A stretch of DNA of 44,845 nt from Pseudanabaena sp. M53BS1SP1A06MG (GCA_020404105.1 JADBWH010000014.1:1-44845), one strand, 5' to 3'. Shown: positions 12,315 through 21,804, counted from the first letter of the stretch. The notes: a model not told the origin generated them from the sequence alone. Numbers and translations: made by a program.

Positions 12315-12770
12315 ATGGCTGGTATATCATTTTCGGTATTTCGCGAACAGATTCTAAGCGGCGCGAAGTGTCAAACCATCAGGGCAGTTCGTAAAGATCC
12401 GATTAAAGTTGGTGAAACACTTTATCTATGGTGGAAACAGCGATCGCCACAGCGTGAGAAGTTGGGTGAGGCTACTTGTGTAAAAACCTATGATGTGGAA
12501 ATTCATAGGGAATATCTGATCACACACCAAGATAACCGTTGGCAAACTATCCAATATTTAAATAGCTTTGCAAAAGATGACGGCTTTAACAACTGGCAGG
12601 AATTGGTAGAGTTTTTCGAGAACACCCACGGTCTGCCATTCAAGGGAGTATTGATCAAGTGGAATGATCTTCGTATAAAGCCCAGTCCCGAATTTATTGA
12701 AGCCCTAAATAAATATGTATCTGATAACGGATTGCCAGAGAGTTATTACGATCAGCGCGATGATGACTAA
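12315..12770 (+). CDS. ASCH/PUA-like domain protein
   Basis: 151 residues. The start was chosen at the ATG behind AGAGGA, 2 nt after the zinc-ribbon stop. FREQILSGAKCQTIRAVRKDPIKVG followed by LYLWWKQRS and LGEATC is the layout of ASCH-like proteins, which bind RNA or modified nucleotides. The second half (LNSFAKDDGFNNWQELVEFF) also fits that fold. It is the last gene of the operon and overlaps the convergent recombinase gene by 4 nt. Confidence 0.65.
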   Translation: MAGISFSVFREQILSGAKCQTIRAVRKDPIKVGETLYLWWKQRSPQREKLGEATCVKTYDVEIHREYLITHQDNRWQTIQYLNSFAKDDGFNNWQELVEFFENTHGLPFKGVLIKWNDLRIKPSPEFIEALNKYVSDNGLPESYYDQRDDD

Positions 12771-14212
12771 ATCTTTAATTCCACACTCACCACCCCACCA
12801 TCCTTAACCACAATGCGATCTATCAAAGCCCGATAGATCGCTTTTTTTTCATCTAGGGGAAGTGAGGAAAAATATACTGGGTTACCAAAGGTATCGATCA
12901 GAGCATCCCTTAGCTTGGTGTCAATGTTTGCGCCCACAGTCAGCCCATACTCTAAGTTGCTAATTTGCGCCCTAAGTTGTTCCTTTGCTGTGGCGATCGC
13001 AGGATTGTATCCGAGATTTTCCAAGACAGCCAATTGACCACGCAATTCTCGCAACTCCACAGGCTCAACTCGTTCTAGTGGAAGTTCGGCAATATCGGCA
13101 ATTTGGCTAGCACGTTGGGTTAGAGATGCGATCGCCGCCGCTTCGCATTTTTCTTGACGGACTAACTTGCGATTATTGCAGGATCTTGTTTGGGCATTTT
13201 TGCATTGGAAATAATAGTGAAATTCGGTTTTGCTTGTCCCAATCCTGCTTGCACAGGAGTAGCAAGCGGCTCGGCATTCGGCACAAAATACCAACCCTGA
13301 TAAAGGGAATCTTTGCGCTTGTGTGCCATAGCCGCGAACTTGCCTATTGTGTGCAAGAATCTCATCAATTTCCCTTGATTGTTGTTCAGTAATCAAAGCT
13401 TCATGGGTATTCCTAAAGATCTGCCACTGCGATCGGTCCAGTCTTTGTCCATTTCTTTTTTTCAAATAGCAAAGATGCCCTTGTAAAACGGGATTAATCA
13501 GCCAATCTTTCAAGCCAGTTATCGAAAATCTAAAAAGTCCCCTTGCAGTTACACCGCCAATATTTTCGCCATGATTATTATTGGCACTCGTAAAAATTCC
13601 ATACTTAGGATTGATTACTCTGAGGCAGCCACGTAGCGATCGCTCTTGGAAAAAGGCATTGATAATATCTTGAGCAATTTCGGCTTTCGACATCTCTGTA
13701 CGATCGCTAAGTAAACATAAGAATTTTTGATGATCGAGTGTGTGTTTATCATTGATTTTGCAATAGCCAAAAGGTGGGTTCATGGCAACTTTGCGATCCC
13801 TTAGATGCTTCCAGCCATGCCGAACTCTTTCTGATAGGCGATCGACCTCCATCTCCGCAAGGCTACCTAGCATATTCAAATGAAATTTTCCTACTGCTGT
13901 CGAAGTATCTATGCTGTCATCAAGAGCCACTAAACTTACACCTGCATCTTTCAGTTGATCGATTGTTTTGCGGAGAGTAACCAACGATCTCGTAAGTCGA
14001 TCTAAGCGCGTTACAATTACCTCAGAAATTCTGCCTAGCTTACAATCGGCAATTAATTGCTTAAACTTCGGGCGCGAGTTTTTAGAGCCAGATTCGACAT
14101 CACTATATATTTCAGTTGCCCCAGCCGCCTTTAATCTTGCTATCTGCTGTTCAAGGGCATGACTGTTTTCCGATTGCTCTCTTGTGCTAACTCTTGCGTA
14201 TCCAATTTTCAT
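12767..14212 (-). CDS. Large serine recombinase (element integrase)
   Basis: 481 residues. The resolvase-type catalytic domain starts IGYARVSTREQ with nucleophile Ser9, followed by VTRLDRLTRS with the active-site Arg residues. It ends near residue 140 (LSERVRHGW). A 'recombinase' domain follows (about 155-280), then a zinc beta-ribbon with C-x2-C ... C ... C around residues 310-350 (VFCAECRAACYSC). A C-terminal coiled segment completes the usual large-integrase plan. It lies next to the interrupted comM and almost certainly integrates and excises the element there, in the manner of XisF/fdxN or the A118 integrase. Confidence 0.92.
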   Translation of the reverse strand: MKIGYARVSTREQSENSHALEQQIARLKAAGATEIYSDVESGSKNSRPKFKQLIADCKLGRISEVIVTRLDRLTRSLVTLRKTIDQLKDAGVSLVALDDSIDTSTAVGKFHLNMLGSLAEMEVDRLSERVRHGWKHLRDRKVAMNPPFGYCKINDKHTLDHQKFLCLLSDRTEMSKAEIAQDIINAFFQERSLRGCLRVINPKYGIFTSANNNHGENIGGVTARGLFRFSITGLKDWLINPVLQGHLCYLKKRNGQRLDRSQWQIFRNTHEALITEQQSREIDEILAHNRQVRGYGTQAQRFPLSGLVFCAECRAACYSCASRIGTSKTEFHYYFQCKNAQTRSCNNRKLVRQEKCEAAAIASLTQRASQIADIAELPLERVEPVELRELRGQLAVLENLGYNPAIATAKEQLRAQISNLEYGLTVGANIDTKLRDALIDTFGNPVYFSSLPLDEKKAIYRALIDRIVVKDGGVVSVELKI

Positions 14213-14239
14213 AAAACTAAGTAAAACCCTAGTGTTATA

Positions 14240-14267
14240 TTAAACTCTGTATTGTCTACTTGTTTAA
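14240..14267. other. Probable right attachment site inside comM
   Basis: An imperfect dyad TTAAAC...GTTTAA with inner GTA/TAC spans the point where comM identity is lost. Large serine integrases use such partly symmetric sites with a 2-bp core. The comM frame ends at 14256, two codons past the last conserved residue. Confidence 0.5.
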
Positions 14268-15173
14268 AAAAAGCACCCCGTTTGTCGCTAAAGTTATCTC
14301 TCCTGGACGGGGGAAACTGCCACCGCCTACGAGTGATGGACCTGATGCAGAATGATGAGGACTACGAAAGGGACGATCACTAATTAACCCTTTACCTTTT
14401 AATAGCCCTGCTACCGAATGAATTCTAGTGACTTCTAGTGCTTCGTCAAAACTCATATTTGGCAAAATACTAGGTAAGCGTCTTGCTAATAGAGTTTTGC
14501 CAGAACCTGGGGGACCAACAAAAATTAAATTATGTCCACCAGCAGCGGCGATTTCTAGGGCGCGGCGAGCATGTTGCTGACCTTTGACATCTTTTAAATC
14601 CAACTTAAAGTCGCTATCAAGCCATTTCATTTCAGGGATGGCGACTACGGGTTGATATTTTTCGGGATGCGCTAGAAAATCACCAACCTCGCTAATACTT
14701 TGTAATCCATACACTGCTAAATCTTTGACCAATGCCGCTTCTTGAGCATTTTCTTTAGGCACAACGATTCCAATCATGCCTAATTGCTTCGCCGCCGCCG
14801 CAATCGGTAGTACGCCTGATACAGGTCGCAGGGAACCATCGAGAGAGACTTCACCTAAAAATAAGTGATCACCTAATAATTGAGGATCAACTTGTTCGGA
14901 AGCAGCCAAAATACCAATACTAATTGGTAAGTCGAAGATGGGTCCCTCTTTGCGGAGATCGGCTGGAGTGAGATTAATCACAATTTTTCGCATCGGGAAA
15001 GCGTATCCTGCATTTTTGATAGCAGCTTTTACCCGTTCACGACTTTCTTGTACGGCTGTATCAGGCAACCCTACTAAGGTGATGCCAGGTAATCCACCCG
15101 ATACATCTACTTCTACGCCTACCTGAACTGCATCGATGCCTAAAATTGTAGCACTCCAAACCCTAGCTAGCAC
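14256..15173 (-). pseudogene. comM: comM (YifB-like AAA+ ATPase), 5' part, interrupted by the element
   Basis: 305 codons remain of a family of about 510. The N-terminal domain (MLARVWSATILGIDAVQVGVEV) and the Walker A motif GPPGSGKT (about 220-227) are intact. The frame then ends GVLFL-NK-stop, where the family reads GVLFLDE, so the insertion cuts the Walker B motif. ComM is the hexameric helicase that extends branch migration in natural transformation. The 3' part should lie beyond the left end of the window. Precise excision would restore it. Confidence 0.9.
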
Positions 15174-15583
15174 GTTGTCCTATAAAACTAACTTTTATAA
15201 AATATTATTGATTTAGCGTAACATACAGAGCTTTGTAAGGCTAGTTACCCCGCAATCATTCCTAATTTATTCACTTTACTAATTGAGGTAGCCAGCTTAG
15301 TGCCTATTACAGAGCGCTGATTTAAGTTAAAACCAGAAAGTTTTTAAAAGTATGGCAAAGCAAAATCTTCAAAAAATTTTTCAAACTTTAACAGTTTGTA
15401 ATACCAGCATAGTCATTTAAACTAGTAAATAAAGTTGAATAAATTGGCAACAACCATATTCAACTTTATTCAGTATTTTAGGTAAATATTTTCAAATATG
15501 CCTGAGACTAAGCACTAGTAATACGTACTAATACTTAACCCAAACTAATCAGCAACAGCTTATAAATAATAATATTTGCTCAG
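15174..15583. other. Intergenic region
   Basis: About 410 bp, AT-rich, with no credible gene. It should hold the comM promoter (minus strand, close to 15180-15260). I see no strong hairpin or repeat. Confidence 0.5.
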
Positions 15584-15868
15584 TTAACATTCCAAAAAAC
15601 TAAGCGATCGCCCAGAAGTCTCCTGCATTTCTGACATTTCTGCGTGATGGCTAATTGTCAGATTTTCATAGAGAGCATCATGTAAATATGAGCTAAATTC
15701 ATCGGTAGGTTGCCAAGATGGCTCAAAAGGATGAGCTGCTAAACTACATGCATCCCACGTAGCGCTAACAGGAACAGCTAATCTTCCACAAAAACCACCC
15801 CTTCTTCCTTCAGGATTGTAATGCTGACACAATTTACAAGCTGTAATGGAATTACCTGAAGAGTCCAT
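15584..15868 (-). CDS. Conserved Cys-rich cyanobacterial protein
   Basis: 94 residues. The N-terminal half has CKLCQHYNPEGRRGGFCGRL and WDACSLA: four Cys (C11, C14, C27, C41) placed as a zinc site, with an invariant-looking GRRGG loop. The C-terminal half is acidic and less ordered. The pattern looks like a small cyanobacterial protein family, but I cannot name a function. It is isolated, with long AT-rich spacers on both sides. Confidence 0.65.
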   Translation of the reverse strand: MDSSGNSITACKLCQHYNPEGRRGGFCGRLAVPVSATWDACSLAAHPFEPSWQPTDEFSSYLHDALYENLTISHHAEMSEMQETSGRSLSFLEC

Positions 15869-16536
15869 ATATCTTATTTGGCTTTGCCAAAATTACTAAA
15901 TGCAATTTATTAATTGCTTCAATTATCAATGGTAGCTTTTTGAAGTAAATTAGCTTATACATCTTGCTGAGAAAGAGTTATAGCGATCCCGAATAAAATA
16001 TTAATTTAACAATGTCTTAACTGATTCCTGTAATGCTTCTATGACAATCTTCTTGAAGGTTTTGGTAATAAAAATCGCAAAAATTAATCATTAAGAAAAT
16101 ATATAATTTTTTTGATGGCAGATTTGAATGAGTATTTCTACTTTAAATCTCAAAAAAATAGCTATGTGCTTGTTTAAAGTAAGAATTCTGCACCAGTACT
16201 AAGCATTTTTATTACGGCTTGAAGAATTAGTTTTGCGGCAGTAAGCTCTATTTCTTCGATAATTTCTATGCACCATCAGATGGTAGTCATGAAATGTAAT
16301 TGTGTTACGGACGCTTTGTGCCCGCAACACAATTACTAAAAAAATTACTTTGCAGCACTACCCATCAGATAACAAGTTTTAGAAGAATTCGACTTTAGAT
16401 TGATATATGCTGCACACAGAAGCTACTCTACTAGCTAGGCTAAATTTTCAAACCATCAGCAGAGCCTAGTATGACCTCAATAACTGCGATGCGACCAAAA
16501 AAAGTAGAGCCTGTAACTGAGTTAATGCATCTAAGT
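15869..16536. other. Intergenic region with one MITE
   Basis: About 670 bp, AT-rich. It holds MITE C1 (16282-16362) and nothing else I can support, apart from an upstream extension of the S9 peptidase frame (from 16471). Confidence 0.5.
16274..16370 (-). mobile_element. MITE C1 with 8-bp target duplication
   Basis: An 81-bp element (16282-16362) with imperfect terminal repeats GGTAGTCATG and CAGCACTACC is flanked by the exact 8-bp duplication CATCAGAT (16274-16281 and 16363-16370). Inside is a stem GTAATTGTGTT/AACACAATTAC. A shorter relative lies at 26736-26783. Confidence 0.85.
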
Positions 16537-18513
16537 ATGAAAAAGAGATTTGTACTCATCTTTATCTTTATCACGAATTTAGTAGTTGCGGTATTACCTA
16601 CTCAGGCGCAATATTCAGGATTAGGTAAAGATAGCCTCGATCCTGCAATTCTGAAACGCTATGCACCAACAGCACTGCCTCCTAGCGTTACTCGTCCGAT
16701 TGAGTCCATTCTTGATGTGCGATCGCCGGGGTTAGGGATGGTCACACCAGATGGCAAGCGGATGTTTTTTACTTGGGGGATTACAGGGACAGTGCAGGTA
16801 TGGCGGCTCAATGGGGCACAAAAATTTCCTGTGCAAGTGACGGGAGGACAGGATGCCACAACGATCGCAGGGATGACTCCTGATGGTAAGTATCTGATCC
16901 TATCTCGCGATCGCCAAGGTGAAGAAAACCCCGGACTATATTTGCAATCGACTAATGGCGGGGAGTTAGAAGTCATCCAGCACCTCGCAGGTGTACGTAC
17001 CTCACTCCAATATATTGGCAATGACTCCCGCACAATTTATTTCAGTGCCAATGACGTTAAGCCTGACTCCAATGTAATTTATCGCTACGATTTGCAAACT
17101 AAAAAGAAAGTAGCAATTTCTGGCGGCGACGGGATTTGGTGGATTGCCGATGTGTATGTGAATCCGCAAACAGGTGATCGCGAGAAATTTCTCTTTGCCA
17201 AAGCAACGGGTAGCCAATCACAGGAATATTACGAATACGATGTTAAAACAAGAGCCACTACCCCTCTCATTGGTCAAAACGAAAAGGAAGAATATGGCAT
17301 TCAGTATGGCGTAAATGCTGACGAATATTTAGTATTAACTCCCAAATTTAGTGAGTTTCGTCGGCTTTACAGTTATAAAAATAAGCAATTTGCACCCATT
17401 ACCCCAGAGCTAAAAGCGGATGTGGCGAGCTTTGATATCGATGATCAACGTCAACGTATTCTCTACTCAATTAATGACGGAGGTTACACAAAGGTTAAGG
17501 CGATCGCTGCCAATAACTATGAGGCGATCGCTCTGCCTGAATTTGCGAATGCAGATCATATTTATACTGGTAACACGACTCGAAATGGTCGCTTCACCAC
17601 TATTGGCGTAGAAACTGCCAAAGCTCCAAGACTTAGCTATGTATATGATTGGCAGACGAAAAAACTGACGCAATGGGTCTTGCCAAGCACTCCTGAAGTT
17701 GATACCAGTAAATTTACAGCCGCTAAGCTAGAAACCTACACCACGCGAGATGGGACAAAAATTCCGATGTTTGTCTATCGATCACCCCAATGTGAAGATA
17801 CTCCCCAAAATCCTCTGGAAAAGCCTTGCCCTGTAATTGTGCATTTTCACGGAGGCCCAGAAGGACAAAGTACCGCAGGGTTCAATCGCTATGCCCAATT
17901 ATTTGTGAATGCAGGCTTTGTATTTGCCGATCCAAATGTGCGCGGTAGTGATGGCTATGGCAAAACTTGGCTCAATGCGGATAATGGACGTGATCGCCTC
18001 AAGGTAATCACCGACATCGAAGATGCATCAATCTATATCCGCAAAAACTGGCAAGTCAACGGCATCACTCCCAAAATAGGCATCGTCGGCGGTAGCTATG
18101 GCGGCTATTCAGCACTAATCGGCATGTCTAAATTTGCGGGTAGTTATGATGCTGGTGTATCCATCGTCGGTATTAGCAATTTACTCACTTTTTTAAATAA
18201 CACTGCTCCCTATCGCCGCATTTTACGAATTAGTGAATATGGCGATCCCGTTAAGGATCGGGATGCTTTAATTGAGCTATCACCAGTGACCTATAGCGAT
18301 CGCATTAAAGCCCCATTACTCATCATCCAAGGTGCAAACGATCCGCGTGTTCCCGTCGGTGAAGCAATCCAAATTCAGAAAATCCTCGAACAGAAAAAAA
18401 TTCCCTCACGGCTCGTCATTTTTCCCGATGAAGGTCACGGCTCCAGCAAACGCAGTAACCAAGTCCTAGAAATTGGCTATACTCTGGACTTTTTCAAAAA
18501 GCATTTGCAGTAA
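16537..18513 (+). CDS. S9-family prolyl-oligopeptidase-like peptidase, exported
   Basis: 658 residues. The start was chosen at the ATG that opens a signal peptide (MKKRFVLIFIFITNLVVAVL, cleavage after TQA); an upstream ATG at 16471 would add 22 residues. The N-terminal 380 residues form a beta-propeller (repeats such as MTPDGKYLILSRD). The C-terminal alpha/beta-hydrolase has GGSYGGYS with nucleophile Ser near 520, Asp in GANDPR (about 603) and His in DEGHGS (about 633). It should cleave peptides outside the cytoplasm, as acylaminoacyl- or dipeptidyl-type peptidases do. Confidence 0.88.
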   Translation: MKKRFVLIFIFITNLVVAVLPTQAQYSGLGKDSLDPAILKRYAPTALPPSVTRPIESILDVRSPGLGMVTPDGKRMFFTWGITGTVQVWRLNGAQKFPVQVTGGQDATTIAGMTPDGKYLILSRDRQGEENPGLYLQSTNGGELEVIQHLAGVRTSLQYIGNDSRTIYFSANDVKPDSNVIYRYDLQTKKKVAISGGDGIWWIADVYVNPQTGDREKFLFAKATGSQSQEYYEYDVKTRATTPLIGQNEKEEYGIQYGVNADEYLVLTPKFSEFRRLYSYKNKQFAPITPELKADVASFDIDDQRQRILYSINDGGYTKVKAIAANNYEAIALPEFANADHIYTGNTTRNGRFTTIGVETAKAPRLSYVYDWQTKKLTQWVLPSTPEVDTSKFTAAKLETYTTRDGTKIPMFVYRSPQCEDTPQNPLEKPCPVIVHFHGGPEGQSTAGFNRYAQLFVNAGFVFADPNVRGSDGYGKTWLNADNGRDRLKVITDIEDASIYIRKNWQVNGITPKIGIVGGSYGGYSALIGMSKFAGSYDAGVSIVGISNLLTFLNNTAPYRRILRISEYGDPVKDRDALIELSPVTYSDRIKAPLLIIQGANDPRVPVGEAIQIQKILEQKKIPSRLVIFPDEGHGSSKRSNQVLEIGYTLDFFKKHLQ

Positions 18514-18515
18514 CT

Positions 18516-18550
18516 AAAAAAGAGGATTCCCGACAGGAATCCTCTTTTTT
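18516..18550. terminator. Bidirectional terminator between S9 peptidase and psbO
   Basis: AAAAAGAGGATTCC pairs with GGAATCCTCTTTTT around a 5-nt loop, with A- and T-runs on the two sides. It serves both convergent genes. Confidence 0.9.
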
Positions 18551-18560
18551 GGGGATAAAA

Positions 18561-19403
18561 TTAAGCGTTAACTTTACCGTAAAATACACCGCGAATGATT
18601 ACTTCCTTAGGTTCAACCCCACCGAGGTCATTGTCAGATGTTTGTTCGGTCTCAAAAGTACCAGCAATTTCGCCAGTATCCGCATTCAACTTCGCAATTT
18701 GCAAGGATAGAGTACCTTTAGAGGTCGAGTCATCCTTAACGCTGCGGTTATCGAAAGCATTACGCTTTGCAGGTAAAGCTTCAGCAGCGTCATAACCGAT
18801 CGCTAGACCACGACCCTTAGGATCGATAAAGCCAGAACCACGATAAGTAGGGACATCAGTTGTACCAACAAAGTCAACGGATGTGGTTAGACCATTGACC
18901 CCAGGGTTAGTAGTTGCCTTATACCCCTTGATGGTAAACAAAATCGCTACCAATTCACCACCAGGCATTTTGACAGTGATTGGTTGATAATCAAGCCCAT
19001 CAGTTTCTACTAAGCTCAAGCTACCATCGCTATTACCAGTAACAGTTGCCTTTACGAAATCAAGACTAGAAGTAGAACGAGTCATTAACTTGCTAGCTAC
19101 AAACTCAGGCTTTTTGCGCTTATTGTTAGATTCTTCTTTTACGTAGAAGGATGTTGGCTCTAAGCAAAGGTCAGTAATTTCGACAGACTGACCCACACCA
19201 ATAGAAATAAAGTTGCGTCCACCACGAGAAGTTCCCAGAATATCGCCACATTTGTTGGCTAAGCCAGTGTTTACAATTTGGTCATAGGTCAAACCTGGGG
19301 GGACAGCCGCAAAAGTAGTATTAGCAAATACACCACTGGCTACTAACATACATAAACTAATACACAATGTAAAAATGGCTTTCGTAAAACTACGAAATTT
19401 CAT
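18561..19403 (-). CDS. psbO: Photosystem II manganese-stabilizing protein PsbO
   Basis: 280 residues, full length. The signal peptide (MKFRSFTKAIFTLCISL..., TFA-A) targets the thylakoid lumen. The mature N-terminus (LTYDQIVNTGLANKC), a Cys pair (CGDILG and DLCLEP) and GGELVAILF are typical of PsbO. It also has TTSVDFVGTTDVPTYRGSGF and a C-terminal EPKEVIIRGVFYG. The protein shields and stabilises the Mn4CaO5 cluster of the oxygen-evolving complex. The ribosome site is AAGAGG. It is monocistronic, ended by the terminator at 18516. Confidence 0.98.
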   Translation of the reverse strand: MKFRSFTKAIFTLCISLCMLVASGVFANTTFAAVPPGLTYDQIVNTGLANKCGDILGTSRGGRNFISIGVGQSVEITDLCLEPTSFYVKEESNNKRKKPEFVASKLMTRSTSSLDFVKATVTGNSDGSLSLVETDGLDYQPITVKMPGGELVAILFTIKGYKATTNPGVNGLTTSVDFVGTTDVPTYRGSGFIDPKGRGLAIGYDAAEALPAKRNAFDNRSVKDDSTSKGTLSLQIAKLNADTGEIAGTFETEQTSDNDLGGVEPKEVIIRGVFYGKVNA

Positions 19404-19626
19404 AAATAACCTCTTCTTAATTTAACGGGTAACATTTAGACCTCGAATACGCAGCGCTTTGTACCGCATATTCTCAAATCTGTTAAAAAACGATCTAAGT
19501 TTGGGATTTTAAATTGAGATCGTTAAGGAGTTGGCGTTGCTTTAGACTAGCCATAGAGGTTAGCTAACTAAAGACTTAATTTGTAAAATTCCAATCACCA
19601 TATTATCGCGCACGAGGGTACTTAGC

Positions 19627-19959
19627 TTGGCACAAACAGAAATCCAATCACAGAACCAATCACAACAGGGGCAGACTGCTAATTTGTCTGAGCTAGAGTC
19701 GCTCAGCGATCGCATTTTGCAAATTTCTCAAGCTTATCAAGGTGACGCAGAGAGCCTTTTACAAATTTTGCGGATCTTAGAAACTCTTCATAAACGGATT
19801 CGGGATGATTTATTTCAACCTGCCTTACCAATCAGTCGTCATGAGTTGTTTAATCTCTTACGCGACATTGAGACTAACGGTGGCTGGCCGCATATTTACC
19901 GCATGAAAATTAATGAAATTTGCCGCTATTTAGAGCAGACCGAAAAAACAGATGCATAA
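19627..19959 (+). CDS. Conserved hypothetical protein
   Basis: 110 residues from a TTG start behind GAGGG. After a Gln/Ser-rich tail of 22 residues the protein is helical: LSDRILQISQAYQGDAESLLQILR, then HKRIRDDLFQPALPISRHELFNLLRDIE and GGWPHIYRMKINEICRYLEQ. It looks like a conserved cyanobacterial protein, but I cannot assign a role. It is convergent with petG, sharing a terminator. Confidence 0.65.
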   Translation: MAQTEIQSQNQSQQGQTANLSELESLSDRILQISQAYQGDAESLLQILRILETLHKRIRDDLFQPALPISRHELFNLLRDIETNGGWPHIYRMKINEICRYLEQTEKTDA

Positions 19960-19994
19960 AGCAAAAGAGGCGCGTTGCGCCTCTTTTGCTTTAT
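19956..19994. terminator. Bidirectional terminator
   Basis: An 18-bp perfect stem ATAAAGCAAAAGAGGCGC (19956-19973) with a GTT loop, lying between two convergent genes. Confidence 0.9.
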
Positions 19995-19998
19995 GTTG

Positions 19999-20097
19999 CT
20001 AGACTCTACGGTATTGCTGGTAAGCTGCAAAGAACAGTCCGCCGAGGGTAATGAAAATAAGACCGAGGCAAATGCCCGACAAAATTGGTTCTACCAT
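19999..20097 (-). CDS. petG: Cytochrome b6f complex subunit PetG
   Basis: 32 residues. It starts MVEPILSG and is a single transmembrane helix ([18 protein letters not shown]) ending QQYRRV. The MVEP start and the AAYQQY end of the helix are diagnostic for PetG, which is needed to assemble the cytochrome b6f complex in the thylakoid. Usual length is 37-38 residues, ending KRPNELGG; here the tail is about five residues short and lacks that motif. Confidence 0.9.
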   Translation of the reverse strand: MVEPILSGICLGLIFITLGGLFFAAYQQYRRV

Positions 20098-20182
20098 AAA
20101 GATTTATTAAAATCATTAACTTCAATAGTTTACTTCAGTAACTCTCATTCTGAAAACCTTTTATAGTGTTTTTCAAGCAATC

Positions 20183-20288
20183 GAGGGACATAGGTTTGTT
20201 TCCCCGCCAAAGGCGGGGAAACAAACTGTACTTCACCAGACTGGTAAACGCTATAAAAAGTAACTGGCATATCCAAGGGTATGTCCTC
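20183..20288. repeat. Palindromic element, possible MITE
   Basis: GAGGGACATA at 20183 and TATGTCCTC at 20280 form imperfect terminal repeats. Inside lies a perfect 15-bp stem, GTTTGTTTCCCCGCC-AAA-complement (20194-20226). No second copy in the window. It sits between petG and the SGNH gene. Confidence 0.45.
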
Positions 20289-20294
20289 TATTTT

Positions 20295-21755
20295 TTACTG
20301 TCTCTGAACTTGCTGAAGTGTTTCCGATAGACTATTAGGCGTAGATGTTGGTTTAGGTGGCTCAGGAGTGGAAGTTGGTTGAGGTGTAGGAAAAGATTGA
20401 GGGGTAATGTCACTATTTAGCGAATTTGGGACAGTCTGGACTGAAAATAGCTGCTCGATACTGTCGTACAACTTTTGCGACACTTTATCATTAGCTGCCT
20501 CAGTAAGATGAATGGGGTCACTAAAAGCTTGTTGGTTATTCAATTGAAATAGCTGATAGAAACTAACGAATTTGGTATTAGGTAATTTACTACTGAGAGT
20601 TTTTTCCGCAAAATTATAGGCATTGGTCACGCGATCACTATAGTCATTACCCAAGGATTTGAGAATGCCCTCTTCTTCTTTAGTCAGAGCATTTTGTTTA
20701 CCCGTAATCTCTGGCTGAAGCACGATTAGAGTAGGGATATCACCTGCTAACTTAAGTATTTGTTGCGTATTGTAAACATAGCGATCAATTCTCTTTTGTA
20801 GCTCTTTTGGATCTTTGCTAAATTGTTCAGCACTAAAAATTTGATAGTCGGAACTAAATGTCGGAATATCAACAGGAGCAATCCATTTTTGCCAAGCTTT
20901 CGCTAGATACAGCGAATTTAACCAGTTCTTAAATTGTTGGCTTTGATGCTGACGATATTGAGCGATTGGATCGCGCAACAATTGATCAACATTACCAATC
21001 TCATGGGCTGGTTGACTGCTGGGCGATCGCAGATCTTCATAACCATCCAAAATTATTAGGGCATTGGGACTATAGGCACTCACCTTATGTGCAAATAAAG
21101 CAAGCTCATTACCAGAGGTATATCCAGGGACTGCCGCCGCAATGACTCGATAGCTACCATCACGAATACGTGGGGGTAAGGCACGCATTGCTTCAATCTG
21201 ATCGGCAAAATAAGGGGTTTCTTTAGGCTTAAATTTTTCAGGGCTGCTATTTTGAGCACGGACGCGATCGTTGAGCAATTTCTCGACTTTAAATGCCAGA
21301 GCCTTTTGATTTTTATCTGCCATATTACTAAAAGCAGTAGACCCACCAACTAAAAATATGCGAATCTCACCCGCAGGTTTCTCAATCGGTACAGCAGAAT
21401 CTTGACGGAATCCTTGATCATTAATCTGCCAATAATCACTACTTTGGCTAGGAATTAATTCATATCCTAATAGAGGGCTACGACGCACTTGGAGACGACC
21501 TGAATCTGGTAACCCAGGATAACTATTGCCATTAGCATCCTGTAATTTGAAAGCGTAGGACTGAGCGATCGCCACTATCTTGTTCGGGGCAATTTGATTG
21601 GTACTACCTGTTGCCAGAATCGCTCCTCGAGCAATTAGTTCCGCCAAAATTAATATCAATGGCAAACCAATAAAAATGAGGAGTAAAGTATTTCGCAACC
21701 AAGATGATTTGCGCTTGGTATGCCAAGAGGGATTATATCGGGGTCTACTACGCAT
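20295..21755 (-). CDS. Membrane-anchored SGNH/GDSL-like hydrolase
   Basis: 486 residues. A basic N-terminus and a transmembrane helix (NTLLLIFIGLPLILILAELIARG, about 21-43) lead into an SGNH domain. It has FLVGGSTAFSN with the likely nucleophile Ser (about 137) and DPIHLTEAAND with the Asp-His pair (about 415). The last 50 residues are Pro/Thr/Ser-rich and probably disordered. The active site faces the periplasm. Related proteins act on acyl groups of cell-surface polysaccharides; the substrate here is unknown. Confidence 0.75.
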   Translation of the reverse strand: MRSRPRYNPSWHTKRKSSWLRNTLLLIFIGLPLILILAELIARGAILATGSTNQIAPNKIVAIAQSYAFKLQDANGNSYPGLPDSGRLQVRRSPLLGYELIPSQSSDYWQINDQGFRQDSAVPIEKPAGEIRIFLVGGSTAFSNMADKNQKALAFKVEKLLNDRVRAQNSSPEKFKPKETPYFADQIEAMRALPPRIRDGSYRVIAAAVPGYTSGNELALFAHKVSAYSPNALIILDGYEDLRSPSSQPAHEIGNVDQLLRDPIAQYRQHQSQQFKNWLNSLYLAKAWQKWIAPVDIPTFSSDYQIFSAEQFSKDPKELQKRIDRYVYNTQQILKLAGDIPTLIVLQPEITGKQNALTKEEEGILKSLGNDYSDRVTNAYNFAEKTLSSKLPNTKFVSFYQLFQLNNQQAFSDPIHLTEAANDKVSQKLYDSIEQLFSVQTVPNSLNSDITPQSFPTPQPTSTPEPPKPTSTPNSLSETLQQVQRQ

Positions 21756-21804
21756 AACGGGGCTACTGATGTGCAGCTTTTTAGCTTATAACAATTTCTA
21801 CCAA

